From Eubacterium ruminantium (lineage in GTDB: Bacteria > Bacillota > Clostridia > Lachnospirales > Lachnospiraceae), in NCBI GenBank assembly GCA_900108205.1, contig FNUU01000001.1:606673-670672 (forward strand): a stretch of DNA of 64,000 nucleotides, read 5' to 3'. Both the position numbers and the translations under genes were made by a program. Below are positions 18,984 through 27,755 of the stretch, in pieces (the first letter of the stretch is position 1; every line of letters starts with the position of its first letter). The notes under the pieces were generated by a model that worked only from the letters and a program-made list of their open reading frames with translations, ran no database searches and was not told the DNA's origin.

Positions 18984-20195
18984 ATGAAATTCTCAGATGA
19001 ATCATTCATACCTATGCTTTTCGGCGGCGACATCAATACCTACAGCGTTGCCAGAGCCTTCTATGAAGAATATAATGTTAAATCCCATGTTTTCGGAAAA
19101 TTTGCGACAGGTCCAAGCTACGGAAGCAGAATAACCGAATATACCGCAAATGATAAAATAGATACAGACGAAGTCTTTCTTGACACCGTCAGAAAATTCT
19201 GTGACGCTCATAAGGACAAAAAAGTTCTTACAATAGGCTGCGGTGATTCATATACAGCACTTATCAGCAGAAACAAGAACTCACTTCCGGAGAACGCTAT
19301 AGCACCTTATATTGATTTCGAGCTCATGAACAGCCTTCAGCAGAAGGAACTCTTCTATAAGCTCTGCGAGAAGCATGGTATAGATTATCCGGGTACACTG
19401 GTTTACAGAAATGGTGATACTCTTCCGGAAACTCTTCCGTTTATCTTTCCTGTTATACTTAAGCCTTCTAACGGTATCAATTACTGGGAACATCCATTTG
19501 ATACCCAGGAAAAGGTATATACCATAGACAACAGAGAAAGCCTCGAAAAAGTAATAAATGATATCTACGCAGCCGGTTATGAAGACAGCCTCATAATTCA
19601 GGATATGATTCCGGGAAATGATGAATATATGCGCGTTCTTACCTCTTATTCCGATCATAACGGAAAGGTGAAAATGATGTGCCTCGGCCATGTCCTCTTA
19701 GAGGAGCATACTCCTCACGGTAAAGGCAATCACGCTGTCATAATCACCGAATTCGAAGCAGGTCTTATGAAAAAGGTTAAAAACCTTCTTGAAGACCTTC
19801 ACTACATCGGATATTCCAATTTTGATATCAAGTATGATTCAAGAGATAACAAATATAAATTCTTCGAGATCAACACCAGACAGGGACGTTCTAACTTCTA
19901 TGTCACCGGTTCAGGCTTCAATGTTGCCAGATACTTTGTTGAAGAATACATCAGAGAACGTGATCTTCCGCTCCTTGTTGCCAAGAAGGAACATTTGTGG
20001 CTTGTTGTTCCGAAGCCTGTAGCAAAGAAATATGTTAAGGATCCCGAGAATAAGAAAAAGCTTAAAAAACTTCTTCGTGAAGGAAAATTCGTTAATCCTG
20101 TATTCATGAAGGGCGATCTCAAGCTGAACAGAACCCTCAGAATGTTAAAGCAGCATTTCAGCCACTACAGTAAGTATAAGAAATACTATAATTAG
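18984..20195 (+). CDS. ATP-grasp carboxylate-amine ligase, D-aspartate ligase-like
   Basis: A 403-aa ATP-grasp enzyme that would join an amino-acid carboxylate to an amine via an acyl-phosphate. The N-terminal domain has LFGGDINTYSVARAF. ATP-grasp elements are visible as FPVILKPSNGINYWE, LIIQDMIPGNDEYM and the metal site YKFFEINTRQGRSNFY. The overall pattern recalls the D-aspartate ligase (Asl/Aslfm) that adds D-Asp to the lysine side chain of peptidoglycan precursors in enterococci and lactococci. The divergent racemase and the following MurE-like gene support a cell-wall role. Substrate is inferred. Confidence 0.75.
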   Translation: MKFSDESFIPMLFGGDINTYSVARAFYEEYNVKSHVFGKFATGPSYGSRITEYTANDKIDTDEVFLDTVRKFCDAHKDKKVLTIGCGDSYTALISRNKNSLPENAIAPYIDFELMNSLQQKELFYKLCEKHGIDYPGTLVYRNGDTLPETLPFIFPVILKPSNGINYWEHPFDTQEKVYTIDNRESLEKVINDIYAAGYEDSLIIQDMIPGNDEYMRVLTSYSDHNGKVKMMCLGHVLLEEHTPHGKGNHAVIITEFEAGLMKKVKNLLEDLHYIGYSNFDIKYDSRDNKYKFFEINTRQGRSNFYVTGSGFNVARYFVEEYIRERDLPLLVAKKEHLWLVVPKPVAKKYVKDPENKKKLKKLLREGKFVNPVFMKGDLKLNRTLRMLKQHFSHYSKYKKYYN

Positions 20196-20213
20196 AAACG
20201 GAGCCTATTTTAG

Positions 20214-21725
20214 ATGCATAAATCTGTAGAATTTATAAATATCCTGAGAGAAAACAGTCTCCTGACTTCTTCTTTCTGTGAAGAAGATCTTGTGATCAGC
20301 GGACTTACATATGACTCAAATGAGGTGACTCCGGGTACTCTCTTCGTCTGTAAAGGTGCCGCCTTCAAGGAAGAATATCTTCTGGATGCAGTCAAAAAAG
20401 GAGCTGTACTCTACATAAGCGAGAAAGAATATCCCGGCGCAGACCTTCCGCATATAATAGTAAGTGATATCCGGAAAGCCATGCCATTTCTTGCAGATAT
20501 CTTTTATGAAAAGCCATATGACAAGCTTCGTCTCACAGGAATAACCGGTACGAAGGGCAAATCAACCACAGCATATTATATCAAGGCTATACTCGATCTT
20601 TACGAGCAGGAGAATAAAAGGCCGGAAACCGCCATCAGTTCTTCCATCGATATGTATGATGGTGTTAAGCGATATGAATCTCATATCACGACACCCGAAT
20701 CCATAGAACTGATGAGGCATTTCAAAAATGCAGCTGACAGCGGTATCGACTTTTTTACCATGGAGGTTTCTTCTCAGGCTTTAAAATATAACCGCGTTGA
20801 CCTTGTCAGATTCAACATCGGCATATTCATGAATATTTCAGAGGATCATATAAGCCCTATAGAGCATCCTGATTTTGAGGACTATTTTGAGTCAAAGCTC
20901 AGAATCTTCCCACAGACAGATACCGCTCTTATATGCACTGATTCAGATCATTATGACAGAATTCTTAAGGCAGCTTCCGGTGCAGAAAAGATCATCACCT
21001 TCGGTACTGCCGAGGGAAGTGATATTCTTGGATATGACATTAAAAAGGTTGAGGATGAAATACATTTCAAAGTAAAATGCGACAGGTTTGACCGTGAATT
21101 TGTCCTTACCATGCCGGGCCTTTTCAATGTAGAAAATGCCCTGGCTGCCATTGCTGCCGCTTACTGCTATGAGATACCTGATGACATCATATATAAAGCT
21201 TTATTTACAGCAAGATCCAAGGGACGCATGGAGCTCTTCTCCACTAAGGATAAAAAGGTCACAGCCATAGTTGATTATGCTCATAATAAGCTTTCTTTTG
21301 AGAAGCTTTTTGAATCTACCATGACCGAATATCCGGGAAAAAGGATCATCACAATCTTCGGATGTCCGGGCAAAAAAGCTCTTCTCAGAAGAAGTCAGCT
21401 TGGAACTCTGGCAGGAAAATATTCAGATACAGTCTATCTTGTACCGGAGGATCCCGGAGAAGAAGATCTTCAGAATATATCCACAGAGATTGCTGTTTAC
21501 GTTGAGCAGGAAGGCTGCCCGTACGAAATGTTCGACGACAGAGCACCTGCTATCAGAAAAGCAATCCTGGATGCTGCTGACGAATCCACTTCACCTGTAG
21601 TGATCCTGATCACCGGAAAGGGCGATGAAACCCGTCAGAAGATCGGAAGAGTTTACGTTCCATGCCCATCCGATGCAGAACTGGTACAAAAATACATAGC
21701 TGAATATGATTCCGCTATTCAATAA
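20214..21725 (+). CDS. murE: MurE-family UDP-MurNAc-tripeptide ligase
   Basis: Adds the third residue to UDP-MurNAc-L-Ala-D-Glu. Mur ligase motifs in order are ITGTKGKSTT (P-loop), HITTPES, MEVSSQALKYNRV, NISEDHISPIEHPDFEDY, VDYAHNKLSFEKL and IFGCPGKKALLRRSQLG. The position where diaminopimelate-specific enzymes have DNPR reads EDPG, and the ISPIEH segment is like Gram-positive lysine-type MurE as I recall it. Both point away from meso-DAP. At 503 aa it is full length. It begins 18 bp after the ATP-grasp gene. Clostridia usually carry mur genes elsewhere, so this may be a second MurE. Confidence 0.85.
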   Translation: MHKSVEFINILRENSLLTSSFCEEDLVISGLTYDSNEVTPGTLFVCKGAAFKEEYLLDAVKKGAVLYISEKEYPGADLPHIIVSDIRKAMPFLADIFYEKPYDKLRLTGITGTKGKSTTAYYIKAILDLYEQENKRPETAISSSIDMYDGVKRYESHITTPESIELMRHFKNAADSGIDFFTMEVSSQALKYNRVDLVRFNIGIFMNISEDHISPIEHPDFEDYFESKLRIFPQTDTALICTDSDHYDRILKAASGAEKIITFGTAEGSDILGYDIKKVEDEIHFKVKCDRFDREFVLTMPGLFNVENALAAIAAAYCYEIPDDIIYKALFTARSKGRMELFSTKDKKVTAIVDYAHNKLSFEKLFESTMTEYPGKRIITIFGCPGKKALLRRSQLGTLAGKYSDTVYLVPEDPGEEDLQNISTEIAVYVEQEGCPYEMFDDRAPAIRKAILDAADESTSPVVILITGKGDETRQKIGRVYVPCPSDAELVQKYIAEYDSAIQ

Positions 21726-21873
21726 AAAGCTTAAAACGTACTCCTCCGTGCGTAGCAGCAATAAAGCTTAAAACCTGCATTGCCGGGCATAACAAAAATA
21801 AAACCTAAAACCTGCATTGCCGGACGTAGCAACAATAAAACTTAAAACCTGTCCCGCCGGGCATAGCAACAAA
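21726..21873. repeat. Four tandem copies of a 37-bp unit after murE
   Basis: Units at 21726-21762, 21763-21799, 21800-21836 and 21837-21873, each of the form AAARCTTAAAACCTGC followed by a CCGGGCATAGCAACAAT-like half. Period is exactly 37 bp, so the array is not coding. It starts directly after the murE stop and ends in a terminator. Confidence 0.85.
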
Positions 21874-21908
21874 AAATCTCACACCACTTTATTTGTGATG
21901 TGAGATTT
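21874..21908. terminator. Bidirectional terminator after the murE operon
   Basis: Stem of 14 bp with one mismatch (AAATCTCACAcCAC / GTGaTGTGAGATTT), 7-nt loop, A-run before and T-run after. Confidence 0.85.
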
Positions 21909-21965
21909 TTTAATTTACCGTTCAAGCCTCACAGCCCAAACTTCTTTACGTTTTCATAAGGGATA

Positions 21966-22015
21966 TTATGAGAAGCAAAAACCGCATCTCATAATCCTAC
22001 GAAACTAAAGTCCCT
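21966..22015 (-). repeat. 3'-end hairpin repeat, copy a
   Basis: Contains TATGAGAaGC...GCaTCTCATA (10-bp stem, one A.A mismatch) plus the flank CCTACGAAACTAAAGTCCCT. The same arrangement occurs at 27691, 57112 and 59239. On the minus strand this copy begins at the stop codon of the collagen-like gene (stop 22014-22016). Confidence 0.75.
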
Positions 22016-25000
22016 ATTCCTTGCTGTTTTCGGAAGACTTTCTTCTGCTGAGTGCGAGAGCAACCAGCCCAATTGTAAGCAGAACATTCCAGCCTATCAG
22101 CATATATATTATAGACCATGGAATATTGTTTCCGCTTCCTGATCCGGTACCGGTCCCTGATACCTTTACGCTCTCCGATCCGGCATTGGTTTCAACTTTG
22201 ATCTCGCCTCCCGAACTCGGTATAGCTCCTTCAGATATAGTGATAAAAGCACCTTCTCCGCTTGGTTCTATACTGTATAATTCCTTCTCAAGAGTTTTGC
22301 CGTTAATTGTTACTTTTGTGATATCAGCAGCTGCCGTCTTAAAGTAGAAAGTCTTAACCTCACCGGCAACATTGATGGTCTGAGTTTCTGAAATGATAAG
22401 GCCGGCATTTATCTCTTCTCCATCCTGGAGTGTTATGATCAGATATCCATCCTGTACTTTGACATCTTTGATACCTATGCCGTCAGCTCCGTTTTCACCA
22501 TTTTTACCGTCGGCACCATTGGCACCGTTTTTACCGTCTGCTCCATTTGCACCGTTTTTACCGTCGGCACCATTGTTACCATCTCGTCCATCGGCACCGT
22601 TTTTACCATCTGCGCCATTGCTGCCATTTCGTCCATCGGCACCGTTTTCACCATTTTGTCCATCGGCACTGTCTTTACCATCTTTACCGTTGGCACCATC
22701 TTTTCCGTCTTTACCGTTGGCACCATCTCGTCCGTCAGCACCGTTTTCACCATCTTTACCGTTAGCACCATCTCGTCCATCAGCGCCGTTCTCACCGTCT
22801 TTTCCGTTGGCACCATCTCGTCCGTCAGCACCGTTCTCACCGTCTTTTCCGTCAGCACCATCTTTTCCGTCGGCACCGTCTTTGCCGTCGGCACCATCTT
22901 TTCCGTCTTCACCGTCTTTTCCGTCGGCACCATCTTTTCCGTCAGCACCGTCTTTGCCGTCGGCGCCATCTACACCATTATATACTGTAAATGTAGATAC
23001 AGTACCATCGGTATATGTGATGGTATAAATATCAATATTGTTATTTGATGAAGTCTTTTCTACCGATACGATTCCGCGTCCGTCCTCGCCTGAATCTCCT
23101 TTTTCGCCATCCTTTCCATCAGCTCCGTCTTTACCGTTATTTACGGTAAACTGAGCAGTACTTCCATCTGTATAATAGATTGTATATATATCTACCCTGC
23201 CATCTTCGGAAGTTCCTGTCTTCACAATATTTTCAATTCCGTTACCGACAAGCGATGCTATCCATTCATCAACCGTTCCTTCAAAACCGTTTTCTACTGC
23301 TATCTGATAAGCAGATTTTCCGTCCTGTCCGGCTGCACCATTGGCAACACGGAATTCCGAGGTGGTTCCATCCGAATAAGTTATTGTATAAATATCTACA
23401 TTTTTATCCGTTCCAGTCTTCTCAACAGAGACAATTCCCACACCATCGCGTCCATTTTTAACGGAATATGTTATAGATGTACCATCCGATAAAAAGATCG
23501 TATAATTGTCGGTCAGTCCCTGAGTAGATGTGAGTGAAACATCAGTAATTCCAACACCGTTCTTTACAGTCAGATAACCCACAGTTCCATCAGTATAGGT
23601 GATGGTATATATATCACCGGCCACGTCTGTCTTATTGAATTCGATTGAATAAATCGCTTTACTCTGTGTGTATGCATATGTATGAGTTCCGACCAGCGTT
23701 TCCTGTGCAGAAGTTGTTATACCATCTCCTTTTGCAACCACCTCAAATTCATAAACAGTACGTCCGTCAATTCCATCATAAATATACTTGTAATATGTCT
23801 CTCCGGCATCATCCGTAAACATATATGCTTCGTCACCGGCATCAACTTCAGCAATCTTTGTTCTGCTTCCATCATCCTGATATTGGTAAATTATAAATTT
23901 ATCTGTCGGACGTTCATCTGTTCCGCCGTCCTTCCACGTCAGAACCACTACCATTTCACCCTTATCATTGGTGTCAAATACTGCTCTGAGATCGCTGACA
24001 ACAGCTGCAGGAGCCCTGAGTGTATCCCGATCGATCCTGTATCCATAAAACGGAACATCTGCCGCATCTTTTCCTTCAGTTAACTTATGACTCCAGCTAC
24101 CGAAATCCCATGAAAAGGCAAATGCTTTGTGCCAGTCCGCAGGATAAACAGTTGTATCGATAGCATCAGGATCGACATCATTTACCGTTCCTCCTGCTCC
24201 GTTCGCAGCTGTTTTTGTCGTTGAATTACCATGTCCCCAGGATGCTTCCACATTTGTACTTGCACCTACCCAGGCTTCTCCTCCCTTAAAATCTCCTCCG
24301 AACTGTAAGGTGAGGCCGAAGTAAAATCCTGCCGAATGCTCATACGACTGTGACTCACTTACACTTTTTCCCCACTCACTTGTAATCGAACCACCAGTAT
24401 ATCCGAGTGCATTTACTCCGTCTATAAGTGAAACGCCTGTTCCGTTTCCTGCTTCAGTCCAGTTGTTCCAGTAAGCAAATGGATTTCCCTGTGTATCTTC
24501 CGGCAGGTCGTCCGAGGTTATCTTCTTCAGCTTATGCTTGTCAGCATCTTCAGCACCTTCGATAAGGTCATTATACTCATCGACAAAATCATTGTATTCT
24601 TTTATTGTAAGCAGATAATATGTAGGAGAAAGCGGCACCGTAACCGATTGTCCGTTTTCAATCCAGCTATGTGTTTTACTGTCCCATATATCATATACAT
24701 AAATAAGTACAGGAATACGGCTTATAACAACCACATCCTTGGATGTTGCCGTAAACGTCCTTGACTTTGTAAGTTCATACTCGGTTTCATATTCCTTCGA
24801 CCATGTTCCCTGTCCGCCGGCTTCGACTGCTATATTTACTATTCCTATCTCTGCTTCGGCAGCAAGTCCTGCACTGAAGGAAACCTCCCATCCTTTTGTC
24901 TTGGATTCTCCGTAGGATGTTTCAATAGTATATGTTGTCTCTCCTGCATCCTGAGCTCCTATATCATTCAGCTCCGAGAAATATGGTGCAGCCTGGAGTA

Positions 25001-26996
25001 CTGCTTTAACATCAGGGTCGGTATATGCATAATAATTTTTATTATGTCTGGCCAGAACACCGTCTTCATTCACATCAAGGCAGAGCGGCACGGCATTTGT
25101 ATCCTTGCTTGCGGCAGATCTGAAGATTAGCGAACCTCCGTTTTCTATGTATTCTTTGCCATTCCCACGTATATTACTTCCTCCGTAAGCAGTACATTCT
25201 CCTAAAGAAATCAGTTTTCCGTCTTCATAAACATCATCATATACACAACCGCCTTCAACACCAAGATATGCCCAGTTGTATTTATGCTCTCCTGATTCCA
25301 TATACATAATTGTATAAACAAACTGCTCTCGATCATTAGCATTATGGTCAAAATTACCCACAGCTACATTGCTGACCCAAAATACTTCTGATTGGTATTT
25401 TTCGTCCATTACCGTAGTGAATGTCTGGTTCAAAATTTTTGGTGTATGCAGTGTACCACTTCTGCCTGAACCACTCTCAAAGTCGTAGAGGACTCCCGAG
25501 ATAAATACATCCTCCCTGTTTCCTGTACCATTTGTTTTACCACAGGCAACAACAATCTTAGGAAGAACAAAACGCTTGTCCTTATAATAATCAAGACTGT
25601 CAGCTGCAAATGTACTCATAGAAAGTCTGTTGCTCATTTCATTCAGAGAACCTGAGGTTCTGTAATAAGATGTTCCGGATTTTTCGATCACTGCCGTAAC
25701 ATAATTCCCCTTATCCCAGTCACAGAAATGCTCTACCTCTACAGTTCCGTCGGTTTTGTAGGTTATTCTCGCATGGTTATCTGAACTTACCGATGTATAA
25801 CCTACCGCAACGATTTCATCAATACCATCGCCATCTGTATCTCCTGCACCTATAACGCCCGCATGCATCATATATGCGTTATATGTTTTACCCGACTGAT
25901 TCTCTGTATACAGTTCTTCATCATAAAGCCATACAGGCTCCGACATTGTCCAGTTTCCGCCATCTTTAGTTCCTACACACACATGAGTCGAAAAATCCTT
26001 AGGGCTGCTGCCATATTTGCCATTCCATCCGTTTTCTGCATTAGCGGTTCCGTTGTAAAAACCTGCCGAATAAGCAAATTCATCTATACCATCTCCGTTA
26101 AAATCTCCTGTTGCCAGGCTGACAACAGGCTTGTGACGCATTATATATGCTTTATCCTCGGTCGAATCCTTCTTATAATCCTTATAGACCAGATTAGCAT
26201 CCAGATTAAAGACCTCACGGGAATTTATATATGTTCCATCATAGGACACTTCATATAGCTTAAGGCTGTCTCCATCTCCACAGCAGAATACGATTATCGT
26301 ATCCTTTCCGTCACCATCATAATCTCCGGAAGTGATAGCCATAACATTCTGCATTTCAAAATAATGAGGATTGGCCTTTTTTACCCAGTTTCCATCGCCA
26401 AGTATAGATCCCTTGTAATCATTTTTTACCGGATCATATATAATAATTGAATAACTACCACCGGCTGTCAGTTCTTCCCAGCCGACATATGCCGCATACT
26501 GCTTTCGTCCTGTTCCAAGCGGGTCAAAAGATGTTCCCTGAAGGAAGCTGTAGCCGCCTAAACGTGTTTTATTCTCGACATCCGACTCATCTGACACAAC
26601 AGTTGTGGGACTTATCGTTTTGACCCACGAATAGCCGTCCTTATCCAGCGACTGTCTGGTCATATCGATACCCGTATTATTTGCGCCGAGAAAAGTCCAT
26701 GCGGTTTCAGATTGCTGACCGCCGTGTCTGTAAAGAAATAACTCATCCCATTCAGAGAGGAGGAACGGCACCGCTTCTTCCTCATCACTTGTAAGTGTCG
26801 GATCATTTTCAAATACAGTCTGCGGCAGCGTATCAAGTTCTGTCGGCTGTTTCTTATCCTGATCCAGAATAGCCTGTCCTGTACTTGTTGCCCCGGAAGC
26901 TCCTCCTTCAGCATGCACTGATTTTCCCTTCAGAGGCATCAAAGACAAGCTCATAATAAAAGCCATTACAATACTTGTTGTTCTCTTAATCCTCAT
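22014..26996 (-). CDS. Large collagen-like surface protein with FG-GAP-type repeats
   Basis: A secreted 1660-aa protein. A signal peptide occupies residues 1-29 (cleavage after SVHA). Residues ~220-400 hold FG-GAP/VCBS-type calcium loops (DGDGKDTI, DFNGDGIDE, DTDGDGIDE). Glycine/serine-rich segments of alternating character, as in beta-hairpin pore formers, lie at ~697-720 and ~883-902. A fibronectin-III-like region is at ~995-1098, TDGT/NG repeats at ~1115-1335, and Gly-X-Y collagen-like repeats (DGADGKDGADGKDG) at ~1337-1502. It ends in a small beta domain, a helix (~1625-1645) and Arg/Lys. No LPxTG is seen, so it is probably membrane-anchored. It overlaps the upstream small membrane gene by 4 bp. 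Confidence 0.8.
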   Translation of the reverse strand: MRIKRTTSIVMAFIMSLSLMPLKGKSVHAEGGASGATSTGQAILDQDKKQPTELDTLPQTVFENDPTLTSDEEEAVPFLLSEWDELFLYRHGGQQSETAWTFLGANNTGIDMTRQSLDKDGYSWVKTISPTTVVSDESDVENKTRLGGYSFLQGTSFDPLGTGRKQYAAYVGWEELTAGGSYSIIIYDPVKNDYKGSILGDGNWVKKANPHYFEMQNVMAITSGDYDGDGKDTIIVFCCGDGDSLKLYEVSYDGTYINSREVFNLDANLVYKDYKKDSTEDKAYIMRHKPVVSLATGDFNGDGIDEFAYSAGFYNGTANAENGWNGKYGSSPKDFSTHVCVGTKDGGNWTMSEPVWLYDEELYTENQSGKTYNAYMMHAGVIGAGDTDGDGIDEIVAVGYTSVSSDNHARITYKTDGTVEVEHFCDWDKGNYVTAVIEKSGTSYYRTSGSLNEMSNRLSMSTFAADSLDYYKDKRFVLPKIVVACGKTNGTGNREDVFISGVLYDFESGSGRSGTLHTPKILNQTFTTVMDEKYQSEVFWVSNVAVGNFDHNANDREQFVYTIMYMESGEHKYNWAYLGVEGGCVYDDVYEDGKLISLGECTAYGGSNIRGNGKEYIENGGSLIFRSAASKDTNAVPLCLDVNEDGVLARHNKNYYAYTDPDVKAVLQAAPYFSELNDIGAQDAGETTYTIETSYGESKTKGWEVSFSAGLAAEAEIGIVNIAVEAGGQGTWSKEYETEYELTKSRTFTATSKDVVVISRIPVLIYVYDIWDSKTHSWIENGQSVTVPLSPTYYLLTIKEYNDFVDEYNDLIEGAEDADKHKLKKITSDDLPEDTQGNPFAYWNNWTEAGNGTGVSLIDGVNALGYTGGSITSEWGKSVSESQSYEHSAGFYFGLTLQFGGDFKGGEAWVGASTNVEASWGHGNSTTKTAANGAGGTVNDVDPDAIDTTVYPADWHKAFAFSWDFGSWSHKLTEGKDAADVPFYGYRIDRDTLRAPAAVVSDLRAVFDTNDKGEMVVVLTWKDGGTDERPTDKFIIYQYQDDGSRTKIAEVDAGDEAYMFTDDAGETYYKYIYDGIDGRTVYEFEVVAKGDGITTSAQETLVGTHTYAYTQSKAIYSIEFNKTDVAGDIYTITYTDGTVGYLTVKNGVGITDVSLTSTQGLTDNYTIFLSDGTSITYSVKNGRDGVGIVSVEKTGTDKNVDIYTITYSDGTTSEFRVANGAAGQDGKSAYQIAVENGFEGTVDEWIASLVGNGIENIVKTGTSEDGRVDIYTIYYTDGSTAQFTVNNGKDGADGKDGEKGDSGEDGRGIVSVEKTSSNNNIDIYTITYTDGTVSTFTVYNGVDGADGKDGADGKDGADGKDGEDGKDGADGKDGADGKDGADGKDGENGADGRDGANGKDGENGADGRDGANGKDGENGADGRDGANGKDGKDGANGKDGKDSADGQNGENGADGRNGSNGADGKNGADGRDGNNGADGKNGANGADGKNGANGADGKNGENGADGIGIKDVKVQDGYLIITLQDGEEINAGLIISETQTINVAGEVKTFYFKTAAADITKVTINGKTLEKELYSIEPSGEGAFITISEGAIPSSGGEIKVETNAGSESVKVSGTGTGSGSGNNIPWSIIYMLIGWNVLLTIGLVALALSRRKSSENSKE

Positions 26997-27331
26997 TTAG
27001 CTTTCTCCTTTTCTTCATACGTTTTTTTCTGTTTTGTGAACTTCGTGTACCTCAAACATAGCAGCGTCACCGCAACACCCAGTGTAAATGCGATAACAGC
27101 TACCAGTACGTAGCCTCCCGACTCTCTGCTCAGCATAAAAGCTCCATACACCGAGCCTTCGGAAGTAACTGTCATATCTTTCGGAGTGAGTGCTATCAGA
27201 AATACCAACCCCATAAAAAGCACTCCCGATACACAGGACAATACCCTGCATGCCCGACGACTCTTTCTGATCATTATCTGATCACTTCGTCGCATAATCT
27301 CTGCCAGTGCTTCATTATTCGTGTATTTCAT
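26993..27331 (-). CDS. Small two-helix membrane protein, paralogue of the ECF-sigma-linked protein
   Basis: 112 aa: a cytoplasmic N-terminal ~30 residues (NNEALAEIMRRSDQIMIRKS), a membrane helix (VLSCVSGVLFMGLVFLIAL), an external loop, a second helix (YVLVAVIAFTLGVAVTLLCL) and a basic tail. It aligns by eye with 29155-29481 (shared EIM-R, RAC-V-SC-S, YG-ML, GYV-V-V-AF-LG pattern). It has a strong GGAGGTGAT ribosome site and a 4-bp ATGA overlap with the collagen-like gene, so the two are cotranslated. Function unknown; an anti-sigma or export-partner role is inference. Confidence 0.72.
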   Translation of the reverse strand: MKYTNNEALAEIMRRSDQIMIRKSRRACRVLSCVSGVLFMGLVFLIALTPKDMTVTSEGSVYGAFMLSRESGGYVLVAVIAFTLGVAVTLLCLRYTKFTKQKKTYEEKEKAK

Positions 27332-27410
27332 AATTTCATCACCTCCTTATTTTTTCTTTCACCTGTTAGTTGCAGTATTTTTTATTTTTACTCACTTATT
27401 TTTAAAAAAT

Positions 27411-27598
27411 TTTTTTTCACGATATGTTTTGTGTAGATGCTGACGCCGTCAGCTCCTTATCTCGTGACTCTGTCACTCGATGATGGATATTCGCCAAATG
27501 CCTGCATTCGAACAGATCATCCGACACAAATTCAATGTTATTGATTCGTGTCGGATAATCTGTTCTCGCAGTCGCCCGGCTCATTATCTACGCAAAAT
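27411..27598 (-). ncRNA. Candidate structured RNA element, copy 1
   Basis: Main non-coding content of the 424-bp gap 27332-27755. About 90% identical by eye, without indels, to 63718-63898 over the 181 bp ending at 27591; the closing stem extends to 27597. On the minus strand it folds as a closing stem TTTTG.GTAGAT/ATCTAC.CAAAA, a long arm of ~21 bp (AACAGATTATCCGACACGAAT with its complement, capped by CAAT-aac-ATTG), a hairpin ATC-GA-GTGAC-aga-GTCAC-GA-GAT with facing GA steps, and GCTGAC-ggc-GTCAGC. It follows a terminator and precedes the 26993-27331 gene. Confidence 0.55.
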
Positions 27599-27628
27599 CG
27601 GCGCAGTCACATAAAAGCGACTGCGCCG
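27599..27628 (-). terminator. Terminator of the ECF sigma operon
   Basis: Perfect 10-bp stem CGGCGCAGTC/GACTGCGCCG, 10-nt loop, followed on the minus strand by ATTTTGCG. It lies 130 nt after the PrsW gene stop and directly before the structured element. Confidence 0.7.
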
Positions 27629-27690
27629 AAACATATTCAGATATATAATTTTTTAGTCAAATCAACCGATATCAACAGTTTATAAAAAAC

Positions 27691-27734
27691 ATGAGCAGCA
27701 AAATCCGCATCTCATAATTCCTCGGAACTTAACG
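27691..27734 (-). repeat. 3'-end hairpin repeat, copy b
   Basis: ATGAGcaGC...GCatCTCAT hairpin and the CCTCGGAACTTAACG flank, a diverged copy of the 21966 repeat, about 20 nt after the stop of the PrsW-like gene. Confidence 0.65.
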
Positions 27735-27755
27735 TTTCGTTTTTCCTGTATCATA

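Noticed and set aside
21726..21873. Possible small CRISPR array
   Set aside because: The units follow one another directly with no spacers and no cas genes are present.
22060..22130. LPxTG sortase anchor at the end of the surface protein
   Set aside because: No LPxTG-like motif precedes the C-terminal helix (it reads GSGSGNNIPWS), so a simple membrane anchor is preferred.
22475..23000. Short-period DNA repeats resembling a CRISPR or minisatellite array
   Set aside because: They encode Gly-X-Y repeats in frame within the large surface protein; the period is coding and there are no unique spacers.
27421..27600. 6S RNA or tRNA-like gene
   Set aside because: 6S is a single long rod with a central bubble, whereas this element is branched; no tRNA cloverleaf or CCA end is present.
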